64,000 bases of DNA from Chthonobacter rhizosphaerae (GCF_013839525.1 NZ_JACDIS010000009.1:1-64000), one strand, 5' to 3'. Counted from the stretch's first letter, positions 18,362 to 26,708 are shown. Notes: generated by a model not told the origin, from the letters alone. Translations and numbers: made by a program.

Positions 18362-18795
18362 CGGGCTCCGGCCTCCAGCGCGGCCACACGAGCCTCCAAT
18401 TCGGCCGTTTCCCGAAGGCGCCGGTAGCCCTCAAGGACGGCCATCGCGCTCGCTGCTTCCGCCGGGGTGACCTCGCCATCGGCGACGGCGCGGATGACGG
18501 CATCGGCAACCTGGACCACGTCGGCAAGCGCGTTCGAGGCGGGAATCTCGAACCGGACTGGCCGATCCTTGCGCGGCGGCGCGAGCCGGTCGATGCAGAG
18601 CTTCAGGGCGACGGTGTCGCCCGCGAGCGCAAGGTCGATAGCTTTACGCGTGAGCTGCTCGGCCTCGCCCTCCAGAAGCAGCTCGACCGCGAGCGACGTC
18701 CGGTTCCGGCTCCCCTTCGGCCGCCCGGGGTTCCCGGGGGCGAATGGCCGGCCCCGCGTTGCCGCGGCGTTGTTTCCCGTGATCGGTTCCGACAT
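18358..18795 (-). CDS. DUF5681 domain protein (145 aa)
   Basis: The N-terminal basic motif RGRPFAPGNPGRPKGSRNR (14-32) is the DUF5681 signature, followed by TSLAVELLLEGEAEQLTRK and a helical C-terminus. Such proteins are common in phages and integrative elements of Alphaproteobacteria, often near terminase or packaging genes. A DNA-binding, small-terminase-like role has been suggested but is not established. It follows the 252-bp gap with the inverted 9-bp repeats, so it could be expressed from there or bind there. Intact. Confidence 0.75.
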   Translation of the reverse strand: MSEPITGNNAAATRGRPFAPGNPGRPKGSRNRTSLAVELLLEGEAEQLTRKAIDLALAGDTVALKLCIDRLAPPRKDRPVRFEIPASNALADVVQVADAVIRAVADGEVTPAEAASAMAVLEGYRRLRETAELEARVAALEAGAR

Positions 18796-19047
18796 GATAC
18801 TTTCTCCAGTACAGGATCAGGGCTGGATGCTGGGCCGCCGGCGGTGGCCCGCAAGGATTCGTGAGAAGTTCGGGTTTCAGCGTCCTCAGCGTCCTCAGCG
18901 TCCTCCTGGCCCGAAGAGGCTGCTTCCGATCGCGGTCTGCAACAATTTTTCGTTCAAGATCAGCTTCTTGCCTGGATCCGCTTGCTTTCCTGCTTCGCGG
19001 TCTCCGGGCGACGCGAGGACGGTGAGGACGCTAGGGACGCTGACGCT
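18796..19047. repeat. three 9-bp repeats facing three inverted copies around an AT-rich core
   Basis: CAGCGTCCT occurs three times head to tail at 18878-18904. At 19016-19042 three tandem 9-mers lie in inverted orientation: AGGACGGTG, AGGACGCTA and GGGACGCTG, each one or two mismatches from the perfect complement. The 111 bp between hold the most AT-rich stretch (about 18943-18972, including AATTTTTCG). It lies just past the stop of a primase/helicase-like gene. Iteron-type origin, regulator-binding array or long transcript hairpin are all possible. Confidence 0.6.
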
Positions 19048-20718
19048 TTAACTCCCGCCTTTCTCGGCGTCCTCGCTGGACTTGTTCCGCCGGGAGATGA
19101 TGACGACCCGCCGCCGCTCCGGGCCGGGGAGGCGATGGAAGTCCACCTCAATCTGCGTCACCCGGAGCGCGGGCGTGATCCGACGAAGGTGACCCGCGAG
19201 TCTTCTGGCGTCCGGCGGCAGATCGGACCACGCCGGTGCGCTCGCGCGAAGCATCTGCAGCAGTTCCGTTGCGGTGCCGCGCCAGGACTCCTCGCGCGCC
19301 AGGAGTGCGCAGAGTCCCAGATACACCGGGTCGTCGTTGAGGATGTCCGCCTTGGCGTTATCCGCGTTGCGCGCGAAGGCCTCCGCGAACGTCCCCGGCT
19401 CCCATGTGCCGATCTCGCAGGCAGAGGCCCAGATCGCGAAGTCGGCCATGCGCGGGAGATCCGGCGGCCGGACCGACCCGCTGTTCTTCAGCCCCGCGGC
19501 GAGCATGTCGAGCAGAGCGCCGAGGAGGCGCGGCCGGGCTTGCTCGAGCGACCGCCGGACGTCCTGCTCTGGGCGGCGCTTGGAGGCGGGGATCGGCTGC
19601 AGCTCCAGGATTATGCTTCGGTCGGCCAGGTCCGGCCGGGTCACGACGTTCTCAATCGCGTTCAGGAGGAGCGGCCGGCATACCGTGATCGCGACCTCGC
19701 CGAGGTTGGTGAACAGTTCCCGGGTCCGGAACGTCCCTCCCGTGGCGATCGTGCAGAGCGTGTCGGATATTTCCGGCGTGATCACCGACACGTTGTCGTA
19801 GGCGATCACGTGCCCGTTCCGCGCATGGATGAAGGTGTCCTGCGGCGAGCGCGGCAGGCTCCCGCGCGATGCCGCCCGGGGATCGACGAGCCGCTGAACG
19901 AACTCCGTGAACGTCGACTTGGAGGCCCCTTGCTCGCCGGTGATGACAAGGACCGGAAAGGGCCCGCGCCCACCGAGTGCGGCGAGAACCCACGCGGTGA
20001 CAAGGACGAGGTCGTCGTGCCGCGGCAGGTTCAGCACCCTCTGCAATTCGGCGATCGAGCCGCCGCCGTCGGGGATGGGCAGGGCGCCATAGCCGGCTGC
20101 ACGCTCAAACGGAACGGGGGATCGTTCCTCGATGCGCCACCCGTCGGGCCGCACGATCACGCAGCGGCGGTCGGGATCGCCGAGGTCGATGACGATCCGA
20201 TTGTCCAGCCGAGCGGTGCGCACGTAGACGGGCTGCTCCGCACCGTCGAACAGCGCCTGCGCCTCAAGGGTGGTAATGGCGTCGGTGATGCTGTTCTTGT
20301 TCGGAGCTTCACCCGTCAGCTGGTAGAGGTGCTGGACGAGCCAGCTCCGGAACTCGCCGCCGCCGAGGGCGAGATACTCCGAGCGGCCTTCGACCGGGAC
20401 GCGGGCGTAGGCCGCCCGCTCCGGGGTGCGGAACAGCTCGGCGGTCTGGCCGATTTTGACGAGTATGTCCTTCACACTCGGCCGCTTGTCCGGCGTCGCG
20501 AGAAGGACCGCTCGCAGAAGGGCGGCCGGGGCTCCGGCCTGCTCGAGGTCGGAGATGTGCACCTCCCGGGTGGGCGGGTCCAGACCGGCGAGGGCCTTGA
20601 TCACATCTCGGCCGGGGAGCGCGCCGGAGGTCTGGCGCAGGGCCGCGTGGTAGTAGCGGAGTGGATCGGGCTGGTGCTTGACGCGGGAGGGCGGGTTGAT
20701 CCGGGAGATCTGGCTCAT
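19048..20718 (-). CDS. primase/helicase-like ATPase of the integrative element (556 aa)
   Basis: Central P-loop ATPase with Walker A GEQGASKST (261-269), a Walker B-like HVIAYDNVS (303-311), then GGTFRTRELFTNLGE and an arginine-finger-like TRPDLADRSI (360-369). This order resembles the ATPase half of phage and plasmid primase-helicase proteins. The N-terminal 120 residues carry no recognised catalytic primase motif. The ATG at 20718 overlaps the upstream stop (ATGA); a longer in-frame start would lie inside the upstream gene. Its position next to the inverted 9-mer array suits a replication helicase. The helicase assignment is inference from motifs; the ATPase is clear. Confidence 0.7.
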   Translation of the reverse strand: MSQISRINPPSRVKHQPDPLRYYHAALRQTSGALPGRDVIKALAGLDPPTREVHISDLEQAGAPAALLRAVLLATPDKRPSVKDILVKIGQTAELFRTPERAAYARVPVEGRSEYLALGGGEFRSWLVQHLYQLTGEAPNKNSITDAITTLEAQALFDGAEQPVYVRTARLDNRIVIDLGDPDRRCVIVRPDGWRIEERSPVPFERAAGYGALPIPDGGGSIAELQRVLNLPRHDDLVLVTAWVLAALGGRGPFPVLVITGEQGASKSTFTEFVQRLVDPRAASRGSLPRSPQDTFIHARNGHVIAYDNVSVITPEISDTLCTIATGGTFRTRELFTNLGEVAITVCRPLLLNAIENVVTRPDLADRSIILELQPIPASKRRPEQDVRRSLEQARPRLLGALLDMLAAGLKNSGSVRPPDLPRMADFAIWASACEIGTWEPGTFAEAFARNADNAKADILNDDPVYLGLCALLAREESWRGTATELLQMLRASAPAWSDLPPDARRLAGHLRRITPALRVTQIEVDFHRLPGPERRRVVIISRRNKSSEDAEKGGS

Positions 20719-21038
20719 TTGCTCGCCTTCCACGCCAGCCAGCGGACGACCACTCGGTACGCCACATCCGCCAGCTTGTTGGCCAGCTGTTCGCGCCAGA
20801 ACCGAGGCCACCGGTTGAGCTCGGGCACGCGCAGGACGAGGGACTTAACCCCGAGCGCCACGGCGCAACCGACATCTTCGATCTTTCGGGCCTCCTGCTC
20901 CGCTTCGTAGCGGTCGCGTGCCACAGCCCGGTTCCGATCGATGTCGGAAGAATAGGGGGCTCCAGCCTCGAACTGAGACTTGAAGTGGCGGTGGCGGAAC
21001 CCCGCCGTGCCGGTCTTGTCGAAGGGGCACTTGGCCAT
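20715..21038 (-). CDS. hypothetical protein of the element (107 aa)
   Basis: Begins MAKCPFDKTGTAGFRHRHFK and is rich in Arg and Trp toward the end (RWPRFWREQLANKL, VVRWLAWKASK). The ATG at 21038 overlaps the regulator stop (TGATG); a GTG one codon earlier is also possible. The stop overlaps the ATPase start. The coupling suggests an accessory replication or DNA-binding protein, but no family is recognised. Confidence 0.65.
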   Translation of the reverse strand: MAKCPFDKTGTAGFRHRHFKSQFEAGAPYSSDIDRNRAVARDRYEAEQEARKIEDVGCAVALGVKSLVLRVPELNRWPRFWREQLANKLADVAYRVVVRWLAWKASK

Positions 21039-21262
21039 CACACGCCCCCCTTCCGAACGGTGATGACGGGGCGCGCAGTGATGAAGCGGTCCAGCTCGGT
21101 CGAGCTCACGACCGTGCGGGTGCCGATCTTCAGCGCGGTGAGTTCTCCCGTGGAGATCAGCTGGTAGGCCTTGGACCGGGAAATGCCGACAAGGGAGCAG
21201 AACTCGACAACCGAGTAGGCGAGCTTCTTGGATCCCGTATTGGGGGGCTTGCTAGATGGCAT
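21038..21262 (-). CDS. AlpA-like HTH transcriptional regulator (74 aa)
   Basis: Small MerR/excisionase-type HTH: AYSVVEFCSLVGISRSKAYQ, LISTGELTALKIGTRTVV, then SSTELDRFI, the usual AlpA/Xis layout. I chose ATG 21262 because GGGAGA lies 7 bp upstream; an in-frame ATG at 21310 would lengthen it by 16 residues. It is the first gene of the replication block, preceded by two palindromes (21326-21382). AlpA-type proteins control integrase expression or excision in satellites. It probably regulates this element through those palindromes. Confidence 0.8.
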   Translation of the reverse strand: MPSSKPPNTGSKKLAYSVVEFCSLVGISRSKAYQLISTGELTALKIGTRTVVSSTELDRFITARPVITVRKGGV

Positions 21263-21325
21263 CTGTTTTCTCCCGTTCATCAGTGTGCAAGACAGCGCAC
21301 CGGCGTTCACGGAACAAAGCCACAG

Positions 21326-21382
21326 CGAGTTCTAACTCGTTAGGGTAATCTCCCGTCCGAGCTAGCGAGGGAAATTACCCTA
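21326..21382. promoter_or_regulatory. two adjacent palindromes upstream of the AlpA-like gene
   Basis: First CGAGTT-CT-AACTCG (21326-21339). Then TAGGGTAATCTCCC (21341-21354) facing GGGAAATTACCCTA (21369-21382), 13 of 14 positions complementary. The second overlaps the stop of the 302-aa gene and may also act as a terminator on the minus strand, though no T tract follows. Position and symmetry suit an operator/promoter. Confidence 0.5.
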
Positions 21383-22288
21383 GTACCCTTCTCGAAGCCA
21401 AGACCGAAGCGTTGCTGCGGACGGCAACTGCATCTTCGTTAATGCGGCGATTTCCTTGTTTATGAATTGCACCTTTGCCCTTGCGACGTCACGATAGGGA
21501 TCCGAGGGTTCGAAAGTGTTTATTGATTGACGAGCTTCTTCACGTTCAAACTTCAATGTTGATCTTATGAATCCGATCTCATAGCCTGCTAGAAATGCGT
21601 ATAGCCTGTGGAATTTTGAAGGGAATGCTTCGTTCTTGTTGACTGTAGGTTTGCGCCCGGTAAATAACTCCCACGTTCTCGCTAAAGCATTTACAAATAC
21701 TCGGTCATTGTTAAGGTGCCGAACTGCATTCGGAATTTCTACTGCTTGGCACTTTTTAGCGTTCTCGGAGAGTCGCTGGAAGGCATGAGCAAAACCTCGA
21801 TTAACTTGGGTCTGACCATTCGGGGTCACTCGCGCCCAGGGAAGTTTATCCTTCAAGAAAGGATTCTCTTCGAAGATGTTTCGATCCCAATCTCCTCCTA
21901 GCAGATAGAAGAACAGAGCTGCGCCCAAATCCTCCATCATCGCCCTAACATGTTCACCGTATGCTGACTCTGCTTGGCCAGATCGACTACTTGCTTGTGC
22001 CAAGGTCAAAAATCCAGAAGCGATAATCTTAGACCCATTCTCGATTTGCAAAAGAGCGTCTTTGATATCAGATGGCGTCACAGGTTTACCTCCAGATGAA
22101 GAGGTACCCCGTCGCACTGAACGATCTCCAAGAATCCTACTCAAGTCTTCAGACAGTGCAGCGATAGATTCAGCCGGACATTGAGGTACCAATGTCAACA
22201 AGGCGTCACTAGGGACAGAGATGGGTGCAAAAGGCTTGGATTGTTCGCCTAAATCAACGCCCAACTTCCAAGCGTTGTGCAAACTCAT
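21380..22288 (-). CDS. unrecognised protein in the cargo position of the element (302 aa)
   Basis: No family recognised. A predicted-soluble protein with features such as LVPQCPAESIAALSEDLSRI (33-52), AMMEDLGAALFFYLLGGDWD (115-134), a central mixed region and a Lys/Glu-rich helical C-terminus ending LRSWLREGY. Base composition is AT-richer than the flanking integrase and ATPase genes, suggesting a separate origin. It lies between the integrase and the AlpA-like regulator, 16 bp after the integrase stop. In P4-like satellites that interval often carries exchangeable phage-defence genes, so a defence role is a reasonable guess only. Confidence 0.7.
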   Translation of the reverse strand: MSLHNAWKLGVDLGEQSKPFAPISVPSDALLTLVPQCPAESIAALSEDLSRILGDRSVRRGTSSSGGKPVTPSDIKDALLQIENGSKIIASGFLTLAQASSRSGQAESAYGEHVRAMMEDLGAALFFYLLGGDWDRNIFEENPFLKDKLPWARVTPNGQTQVNRGFAHAFQRLSENAKKCQAVEIPNAVRHLNNDRVFVNALARTWELFTGRKPTVNKNEAFPSKFHRLYAFLAGYEIGFIRSTLKFEREEARQSINTFEPSDPYRDVARAKVQFINKEIAALTKMQLPSAATLRSWLREGY

Positions 22289-22304
22289 TGAGCGACCTCC
22301 CCAC

Positions 22305-23477
22305 CTACTTGACTGCGTATCCAGCCCACGCGGTCATCAGCTCGCGCCTTTTATCGAGTGCATCGCCTCGCCTATAGGCCCGCTCGGTTTGGTCGCCGAC
22401 GGTATGGGCGAGTGCGGCCTCGGCCACCTCGCGCGGAAAGGGGGTCGCCTCCCCCGCCCAATCGCGAAACGACGACCGGAAGCCGTGAACGGTGACATCC
22501 AGCTTCATCCGGCGCAGCACCATGTCCATCGCCATGACCGAGAGCGGTCGCCCGGGCTTGGCGCCCGGGAAGACATAGCCGTCGGGCTCCTGCCCAAAGG
22601 TCGCCATCGCCGACAGGATTGACATGGCCTGCTCTGTCAACGGCACGCGATGTTCGCGTCCGGCCTTCATGCGAGCCGCCGGCACCGTCCAAACCCGCGC
22701 GGACAGGTCGAATTCCTTCCAGGTCGCGCCGAGGACTTCGCCCGATCGCGCCGCGGTCAGGATACAGAACTCGAGAGCCCGGTCGGAAACGCCGGATCGC
22801 GATCGCAGGTGCGCGACGAAGGCCGGCACCTCTTCAAACGGCATCGCCTTGTGGTGCCCGCGGGTGAGCTTCTGGCGGGCGGGCAAGAGGTTCTTTAGGT
22901 GTCCACGCCACGCCGCCGGGTTCTCGCCAGATCTGAACCCGCGGGCCTTGGCGGCATCCAGGACGCGCTCGATCCGCCCGCGCAGCCGAGATGCCGTTTC
23001 GGGCTTCGTGCGCCAGATCGGTTTCAAGACGGCGAGCACGTCCTCCGTTTTGATCTCGTCTACCCGCATGCTTCGGAGCGGCGCCGCATAGGTCGTCAGT
23101 GTCATGCGCCACTGTGCGCGATGCTTCGGGTTGCGGAAGCCGTGTTCGAGCTCGGCGACAAGCTCGTCGGCGAAGTCGCCGAAGGTCGGAACGCGGGGGG
23201 CCTCGACGACGTGCCTTCGGTCGGCAATCGGGTCAATGCCCGCCTTCACCTTCGTTCGCGCCTCTCCGGCGGCCCGGCGGGCCTCGGCGAGGGTGACGTC
23301 CTGCGCCGATCCCAAGCCCATTTCACGGGTCTTACCGTCCCAGCGGAACAGGAACACCCACCGGCGTCGGTCTCCCGATGAGACGGACAGGTACAGGCCG
23401 CCGCCGTCGCCGTATCGGCCCTCTTCGGTGATGGCCTTGACCTCGCGTGCCGTCAGTTTGTGGAGTTGCCGTCCCAT
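22305..23477 (-). CDS. int: P4-type tyrosine integrase (390 aa)
   Basis: N-terminal DUF4102 arm-binding domain (KLTAREVKAITEEGRYGDGG, GLYLSVSS), a core-binding domain (about 97-195) and the catalytic domain with Arg244 (TAARSGEVLG), His331/Arg334 (HGFRSSFRDWAGE), His358 (ALAHTVG) and nucleophile Tyr368 (ERAYRRGD). All catalytic residues are present and length is normal. It drives site-specific integration and excision of the element. P4-type integrases usually target tRNA genes, but none is visible within several hundred bases of 23477. Intact. Confidence 0.95.
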   Translation of the reverse strand: MGRQLHKLTAREVKAITEEGRYGDGGGLYLSVSSGDRRRWVFLFRWDGKTREMGLGSAQDVTLAEARRAAGEARTKVKAGIDPIADRRHVVEAPRVPTFGDFADELVAELEHGFRNPKHRAQWRMTLTTYAAPLRSMRVDEIKTEDVLAVLKPIWRTKPETASRLRGRIERVLDAAKARGFRSGENPAAWRGHLKNLLPARQKLTRGHHKAMPFEEVPAFVAHLRSRSGVSDRALEFCILTAARSGEVLGATWKEFDLSARVWTVPAARMKAGREHRVPLTEQAMSILSAMATFGQEPDGYVFPGAKPGRPLSVMAMDMVLRRMKLDVTVHGFRSSFRDWAGEATPFPREVAEAALAHTVGDQTERAYRRGDALDKRRELMTAWAGYAVK

Positions 23478-24242
23478 GCCCCCTCACGTACCGGCCCTAT
23501 AATCGGCCCCAAATTTGTACGTGGCTTCAGGCGGACGATCAAGGACACCGGCGGACACGTGACGCGGCTCTTTCGCAGGAATTGGCGCCTAAACTGGGCA
23601 AAGATTGACGATGGCGGACCCCTATGGACGATAGTATGGCGGTCTCCGGCTCCGCCATTTCATTCGAATAAACCTATACCATCCGTCGTGCAGGCCGCGC
23701 GATCTGGGCCGCTCGACGAGGGTGCGCTTGCTGTTGGCGCCCGAACCGGCGCTCCGATCCCGTTTTCGGGCCAAGCGGCTCGCCGCAGACGGGGCAGGGG
23801 ATCGGACCTGCGGTGCCGTGACTAGGTTCAGCCGGACAGGGCGTATCCACCTTTTTGGATGTGTCCTGGCGGGCTCTTCGCCCAGCGCCCGTTCGATCTC
23901 GCGACGGCGGGGCGTTCCCGCTGCGAGCGCCTGGGCCAAGTTCTTGACATAGGCGTCCACCGGCTTTGGCGGCGGCAGCGGTTCGTTCGGCTCGACCATC
24001 GCCTGGCGCAGAAAAGGGCCGGGTGCCGCGACCATGAAGTCGACGGCGGGCGGGCCGAAAACGACGTCCAGCCCATCGGCGAGAAGCGACTCCACACGGG
24101 AATCCCAAGCGTTTCGCGCCACGGTGAGGCTCCGCCCATTGTGGCCGAACGGGGCCCGCGGACCGATGTTTCGATGAGAACGATCGGAACACGTGGTCGC
24201 ATGGATGGGTTGCGTCGCAACAACCATCGGAGCGCCGCCCCC
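23478..24242. other. spacer between the integrative element and the redox genes
   Basis: About 765 bp. The right end of the element should lie here, but no attachment repeat was established. On the minus strand 23999-23622 a frame with G/C-rich third positions starts MVEPNEPLPPPKPVDAYVKN and has REIERALGEEPA. It could encode a 125-aa protein, but I do not recognise it and its C-terminal half looks non-coding. A GGAAC promoter candidate lies at 24186. Confidence 0.4.
24186..24211 (+). promoter_or_regulatory. EcfG-type promoter candidate upstream of the alcohol dehydrogenase
   Basis: GGAAC, 17 bases, GGTT, 32 bp before the ATG at 24243. The alphaproteobacterial general-stress consensus is about GGAAC-N16/17-CGTT; this has one mismatch in the -10. 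Confidence 0.35.
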
Positions 24243-25415
24243 ATGAAAGCAGTCGTATTCCACGGCATTGGTGACATTCGGCTCGATGACGTGCCCGAAC
24301 CGATCATCCAGGAGCCGACCGACGCGATCGTGCGTCTCACCGCCTCGGCGATCTGCGGCACCGACCTCCACTTCGTGCGCGGCAGCTTCGAGGGCATGAA
24401 GCCAGGAACCATTCTCGGTCACGAGGGCGTCGGCATCGTGGAGGCGGTGGGCCCGATGGTGCGCAACTTCGTGCCGGGAGATCGGGTGGTGATCGGCTCC
24501 ACGATCGCCTGCGGGGTCTGCTCCTATTGCCGAGCCGGCTACTACGCTCAATGTGACAACGCCAATCCGCACGGCAACCGCGCTGGCACGGCCTTCTTCG
24601 GCGGTCCGGGCCCGACCGGCCCCTGGAACGGCCTGCAAGCGGAGAAGGCGCGAATCCCCTTCGCGCATGTGGGGATGGTGAAGATCCCGGACGGTGTGAG
24701 CGACGACCAGGCTATCCTGGTCTCCGACATATTCCCGACCGGCTGGTTCGGGGCCGATCTCGCCGACGTTCATGAAGGGCACACGGTTGCCGTCTTCGGC
24801 TGCGGCCCGGTCGGCCAGTTCACGATCGCCAGCCTGCGCCTGATGGGGGCCGGCCGGATCTTCGCCGTCGACCACCAGGAGGACCGCCTGGAGATGGCCC
24901 GCCGCCAAGGCGCGGAAGTGATCAACTTCGACCGCGAGGACCCGGTCGAGACGCTGGTGGCCCTCACTGGCGGGATCGGGGTCGACAGAGCCATCGACGC
25001 TGTGGGCGTGGACGCCGAGCATGCCGGCCACGGTCACTCCCACGGTTCCGCGGGCGCGCCGCACGCCCACAACCCCGATCCATGGTCGCCGGGCGACGCG
25101 CCCGACCAAGCTTTAAACTGGGCGGTCGCGGCGCTCGCCAAGGCCGGGACGCTCTCGATCATCGGCGTCTACCCGCCGGCCCAGACAAGCTTCCCGATCG
25201 GCCAGGCCATGAACAAGAACCTGACCGTGAAGATGGGCAACTGTCATCACCGCAAGTACATCCCGCACCTTCTGGACCTCATCGCGTCCGGCGCCATCGA
25301 CCCGATCGAGATCCTCACCACCATCGAACCGATAGAGGACGCCGTCTCGGCATACGAAGCCTTCAACGAGCGCAGGCCGGGCTGGCTGAAGGTCGAACTC
25401 GTCCCGGGACTGTGA
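24243..25415 (+). CDS. zinc-dependent alcohol/formaldehyde dehydrogenase-like protein (390 aa)
   Basis: MDR-family NAD(P)-dependent dehydrogenase. Catalytic zinc ligands are Cys38 (AICGTDLH) and His60/Glu61 (GHEGVG). The structural zinc is held by Cys90, Cys93, Cys96 and Cys104. The Rossmann motif VAVFGCGPVGQF follows. A His-rich loop (about 258-285, with HAGHGHSHG) and the overall layout resemble glutathione-independent formaldehyde dehydrogenases. I start at MKAVVFHG, the family's usual N-terminus; an in-frame ATG 42 bp upstream is less likely. It precedes a short-chain dehydrogenase by 45 bp, so the two probably form an operon. It oxidises alcohols or aldehydes; the physiological substrate is unknown. 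Confidence 0.9.
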   Translation: MKAVVFHGIGDIRLDDVPEPIIQEPTDAIVRLTASAICGTDLHFVRGSFEGMKPGTILGHEGVGIVEAVGPMVRNFVPGDRVVIGSTIACGVCSYCRAGYYAQCDNANPHGNRAGTAFFGGPGPTGPWNGLQAEKARIPFAHVGMVKIPDGVSDDQAILVSDIFPTGWFGADLADVHEGHTVAVFGCGPVGQFTIASLRLMGAGRIFAVDHQEDRLEMARRQGAEVINFDREDPVETLVALTGGIGVDRAIDAVGVDAEHAGHGHSHGSAGAPHAHNPDPWSPGDAPDQALNWAVAALAKAGTLSIIGVYPPAQTSFPIGQAMNKNLTVKMGNCHHRKYIPHLLDLIASGAIDPIEILTTIEPIEDAVSAYEAFNERRPGWLKVELVPGL

Positions 25416-25460
25416 GAGCGCGCCGCGCCCCCGGACCCGCATATTCCGAAGGATGAACGC

Positions 25461-26471
25461 ATGAGCACCGACAAGCCCGACTACTCGCGCCGCCTCGTGG
25501 TTGGCGGCCTCACCGGCGGCCTCGCCGCCATGGCGACCGGCGGCGCGCGCGCCCAGGATACGCAAGCCGCAGCGCCGTCCGCGAGCGCCCCGCCACTCGT
25601 CGACCCGACCACCAAATACCCCAAGCCGCCGTTTCCCCGGCAGGAGCAGGACTGGCCGGGCCTCGCCAGCCGCATGGATCCCAGGCCGGATCATGGCGAG
25701 GAGAGCTACCGCGGTTCCGGCCGCCTTGCCGGGCGCAGGGCCCTCATCACCGGCGGCGACAGCGGGATCGGCCGAGCCGCGGCCATCGCCTACGCCCGCG
25801 AAGGAGCGGACGTCGCGATCAACTATCTTCCGGCCGAAGAGAGCGACGCGCGCGAGGTCGCAGACCTCATTCGGGCGGAGGGACGCAAGGTCGTGCCGAT
25901 CGCCGGAGACATCCGCGACGAAGGCTTCTGCAACACCCTCGTGGAAAGCACCGTCCGCGAGCTGGGCGGGCTCGACATCCTCGTCAACAACGCTGCCAGA
26001 CAGCATGCGATGTCGGATATCTCGGGCCTGACCACCGAGCTCCTCGACTGGACCTTCAAGACGAACCTCTACGCCCTGTTCTGGATCACGAAGGCCGCAT
26101 TGCCGCATCTGAAGCCCGGCTCGGCCATCATCAACACCACATCGGTCGTCGCCTACGACCCGCCGGAAGGACTGGTCGACTATGCCGTCACCAAGGCGGG
26201 CATCATGAACTTCACGAAGAGCATGGCCAAGCAGCTCGCGCCGAAGGGCATCCGGGTCAACGGCGTCGCGCCCGGCCCGTTCTGGACCCCGCTGCAGCCG
26301 AGCGGCGGCCAGCCGACCGAGGAACTCCCGACGTTCGGTTCGGACACGCCCATGGGTCGCCCGGGCCAGCCGGCGGAACTCGCCGGCGTCTATGTCCTCC
26401 TGGCCTCGGGTGAGGACAGCTACGCCACCGGACAGATCTATGGCGCGGTCGGAGGACGGGGCGGTCCCTGA
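25461..26471 (+). CDS. SDR-family oxidoreductase with a Tat-like N-terminus (336 aa)
   Basis: Classical short-chain dehydrogenase of the YghA/YhdF type: cofactor motif TGGDSGIG (97-104), NNA (176-178), Ser228 and the Tyr241-x3-Lys245 pair (YAVTK). The N-terminus SRRLVVGGLTGGLAAMATGG (9-28) ending GARAQ looks like a twin-arginine signal with a cleavage site near 31. This is unusual for a nicotinamide enzyme but seen in some members, which may be exported with cofactor bound or anchored. The family often accompanies stress genes. It lies in tandem with the zinc alcohol dehydrogenase. Substrate not predictable. Confidence 0.88.
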   Translation: MSTDKPDYSRRLVVGGLTGGLAAMATGGARAQDTQAAAPSASAPPLVDPTTKYPKPPFPRQEQDWPGLASRMDPRPDHGEESYRGSGRLAGRRALITGGDSGIGRAAAIAYAREGADVAINYLPAEESDAREVADLIRAEGRKVVPIAGDIRDEGFCNTLVESTVRELGGLDILVNNAARQHAMSDISGLTTELLDWTFKTNLYALFWITKAALPHLKPGSAIINTTSVVAYDPPEGLVDYAVTKAGIMNFTKSMAKQLAPKGIRVNGVAPGPFWTPLQPSGGQPTEELPTFGSDTPMGRPGQPAELAGVYVLLASGEDSYATGQIYGAVGGRGGP

Positions 26472-26647
26472 CGGGATCTGCGCATGCCACTCCGTTGGTC
26501 GCAGGAGGTGTGTTCCGGCCGGACGTGCCGGGCGACCTCAAGCGACCGACGGCTGATCGTTGACGTCATTCGTGTCAACGCGAGGTTGGGCCGAGCTTCG
26601 GCGCCGATCAACGATGCCTGCAACCGGGCATCGCGGCGCCTCCACGC

Positions 26648-26671
26648 GGAACAAATGTCGAAACCACCGTT
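26648..26671 (+). promoter_or_regulatory. EcfG-type promoter candidate upstream of the DUF2231 gene
   Basis: GGAAC, 15 bases, CGTT: both boxes match exactly but the spacer is one base shorter than the usual 16-17. It lies 37 bp before the ATG at 26709. Confidence 0.4.
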
Positions 26672-26708
26672 TGTTATGGGCAGATCCCGCACCTCATGAA
26701 GGCCCGCC

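Larger units (their letters stand above)
18152..23477 (-). mobile_element. compact integrative, satellite-like element
   Basis: Seven same-strand genes: integrase, unknown 302-aa protein, AlpA-like regulator, 107-aa protein, primase/helicase-like ATPase, DUF5681 protein, 69-aa protein. This resembles P4-like or phage-inducible satellite layouts and lacks structural phage genes and conjugation genes. No tRNA or convincing direct-repeat attachment site was found, so the exact ends are unknown; the limits given are those of the gene block. Confidence 0.65.

Noticed and set aside
18878-19042. 9-bp repeats as a CRISPR-like array
   Set aside because: Units are far too short, head to tail with no spacers, and no cas genes are present.
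18131-23650. Similar short strings (ACGATAG...TGGCG) near 18135 and 23629 as attachment sites
   Set aside because: Only a broken partial match; no tRNA gene beside either.
23622-25109. Long minus-strand frame opposite the alcohol dehydrogenase
   Set aside because: Sequence over 24240-25109 is the shadow of a clear MDR dehydrogenase; only the 23622-23999 part lies outside it and is noted as an unsupported possibility.
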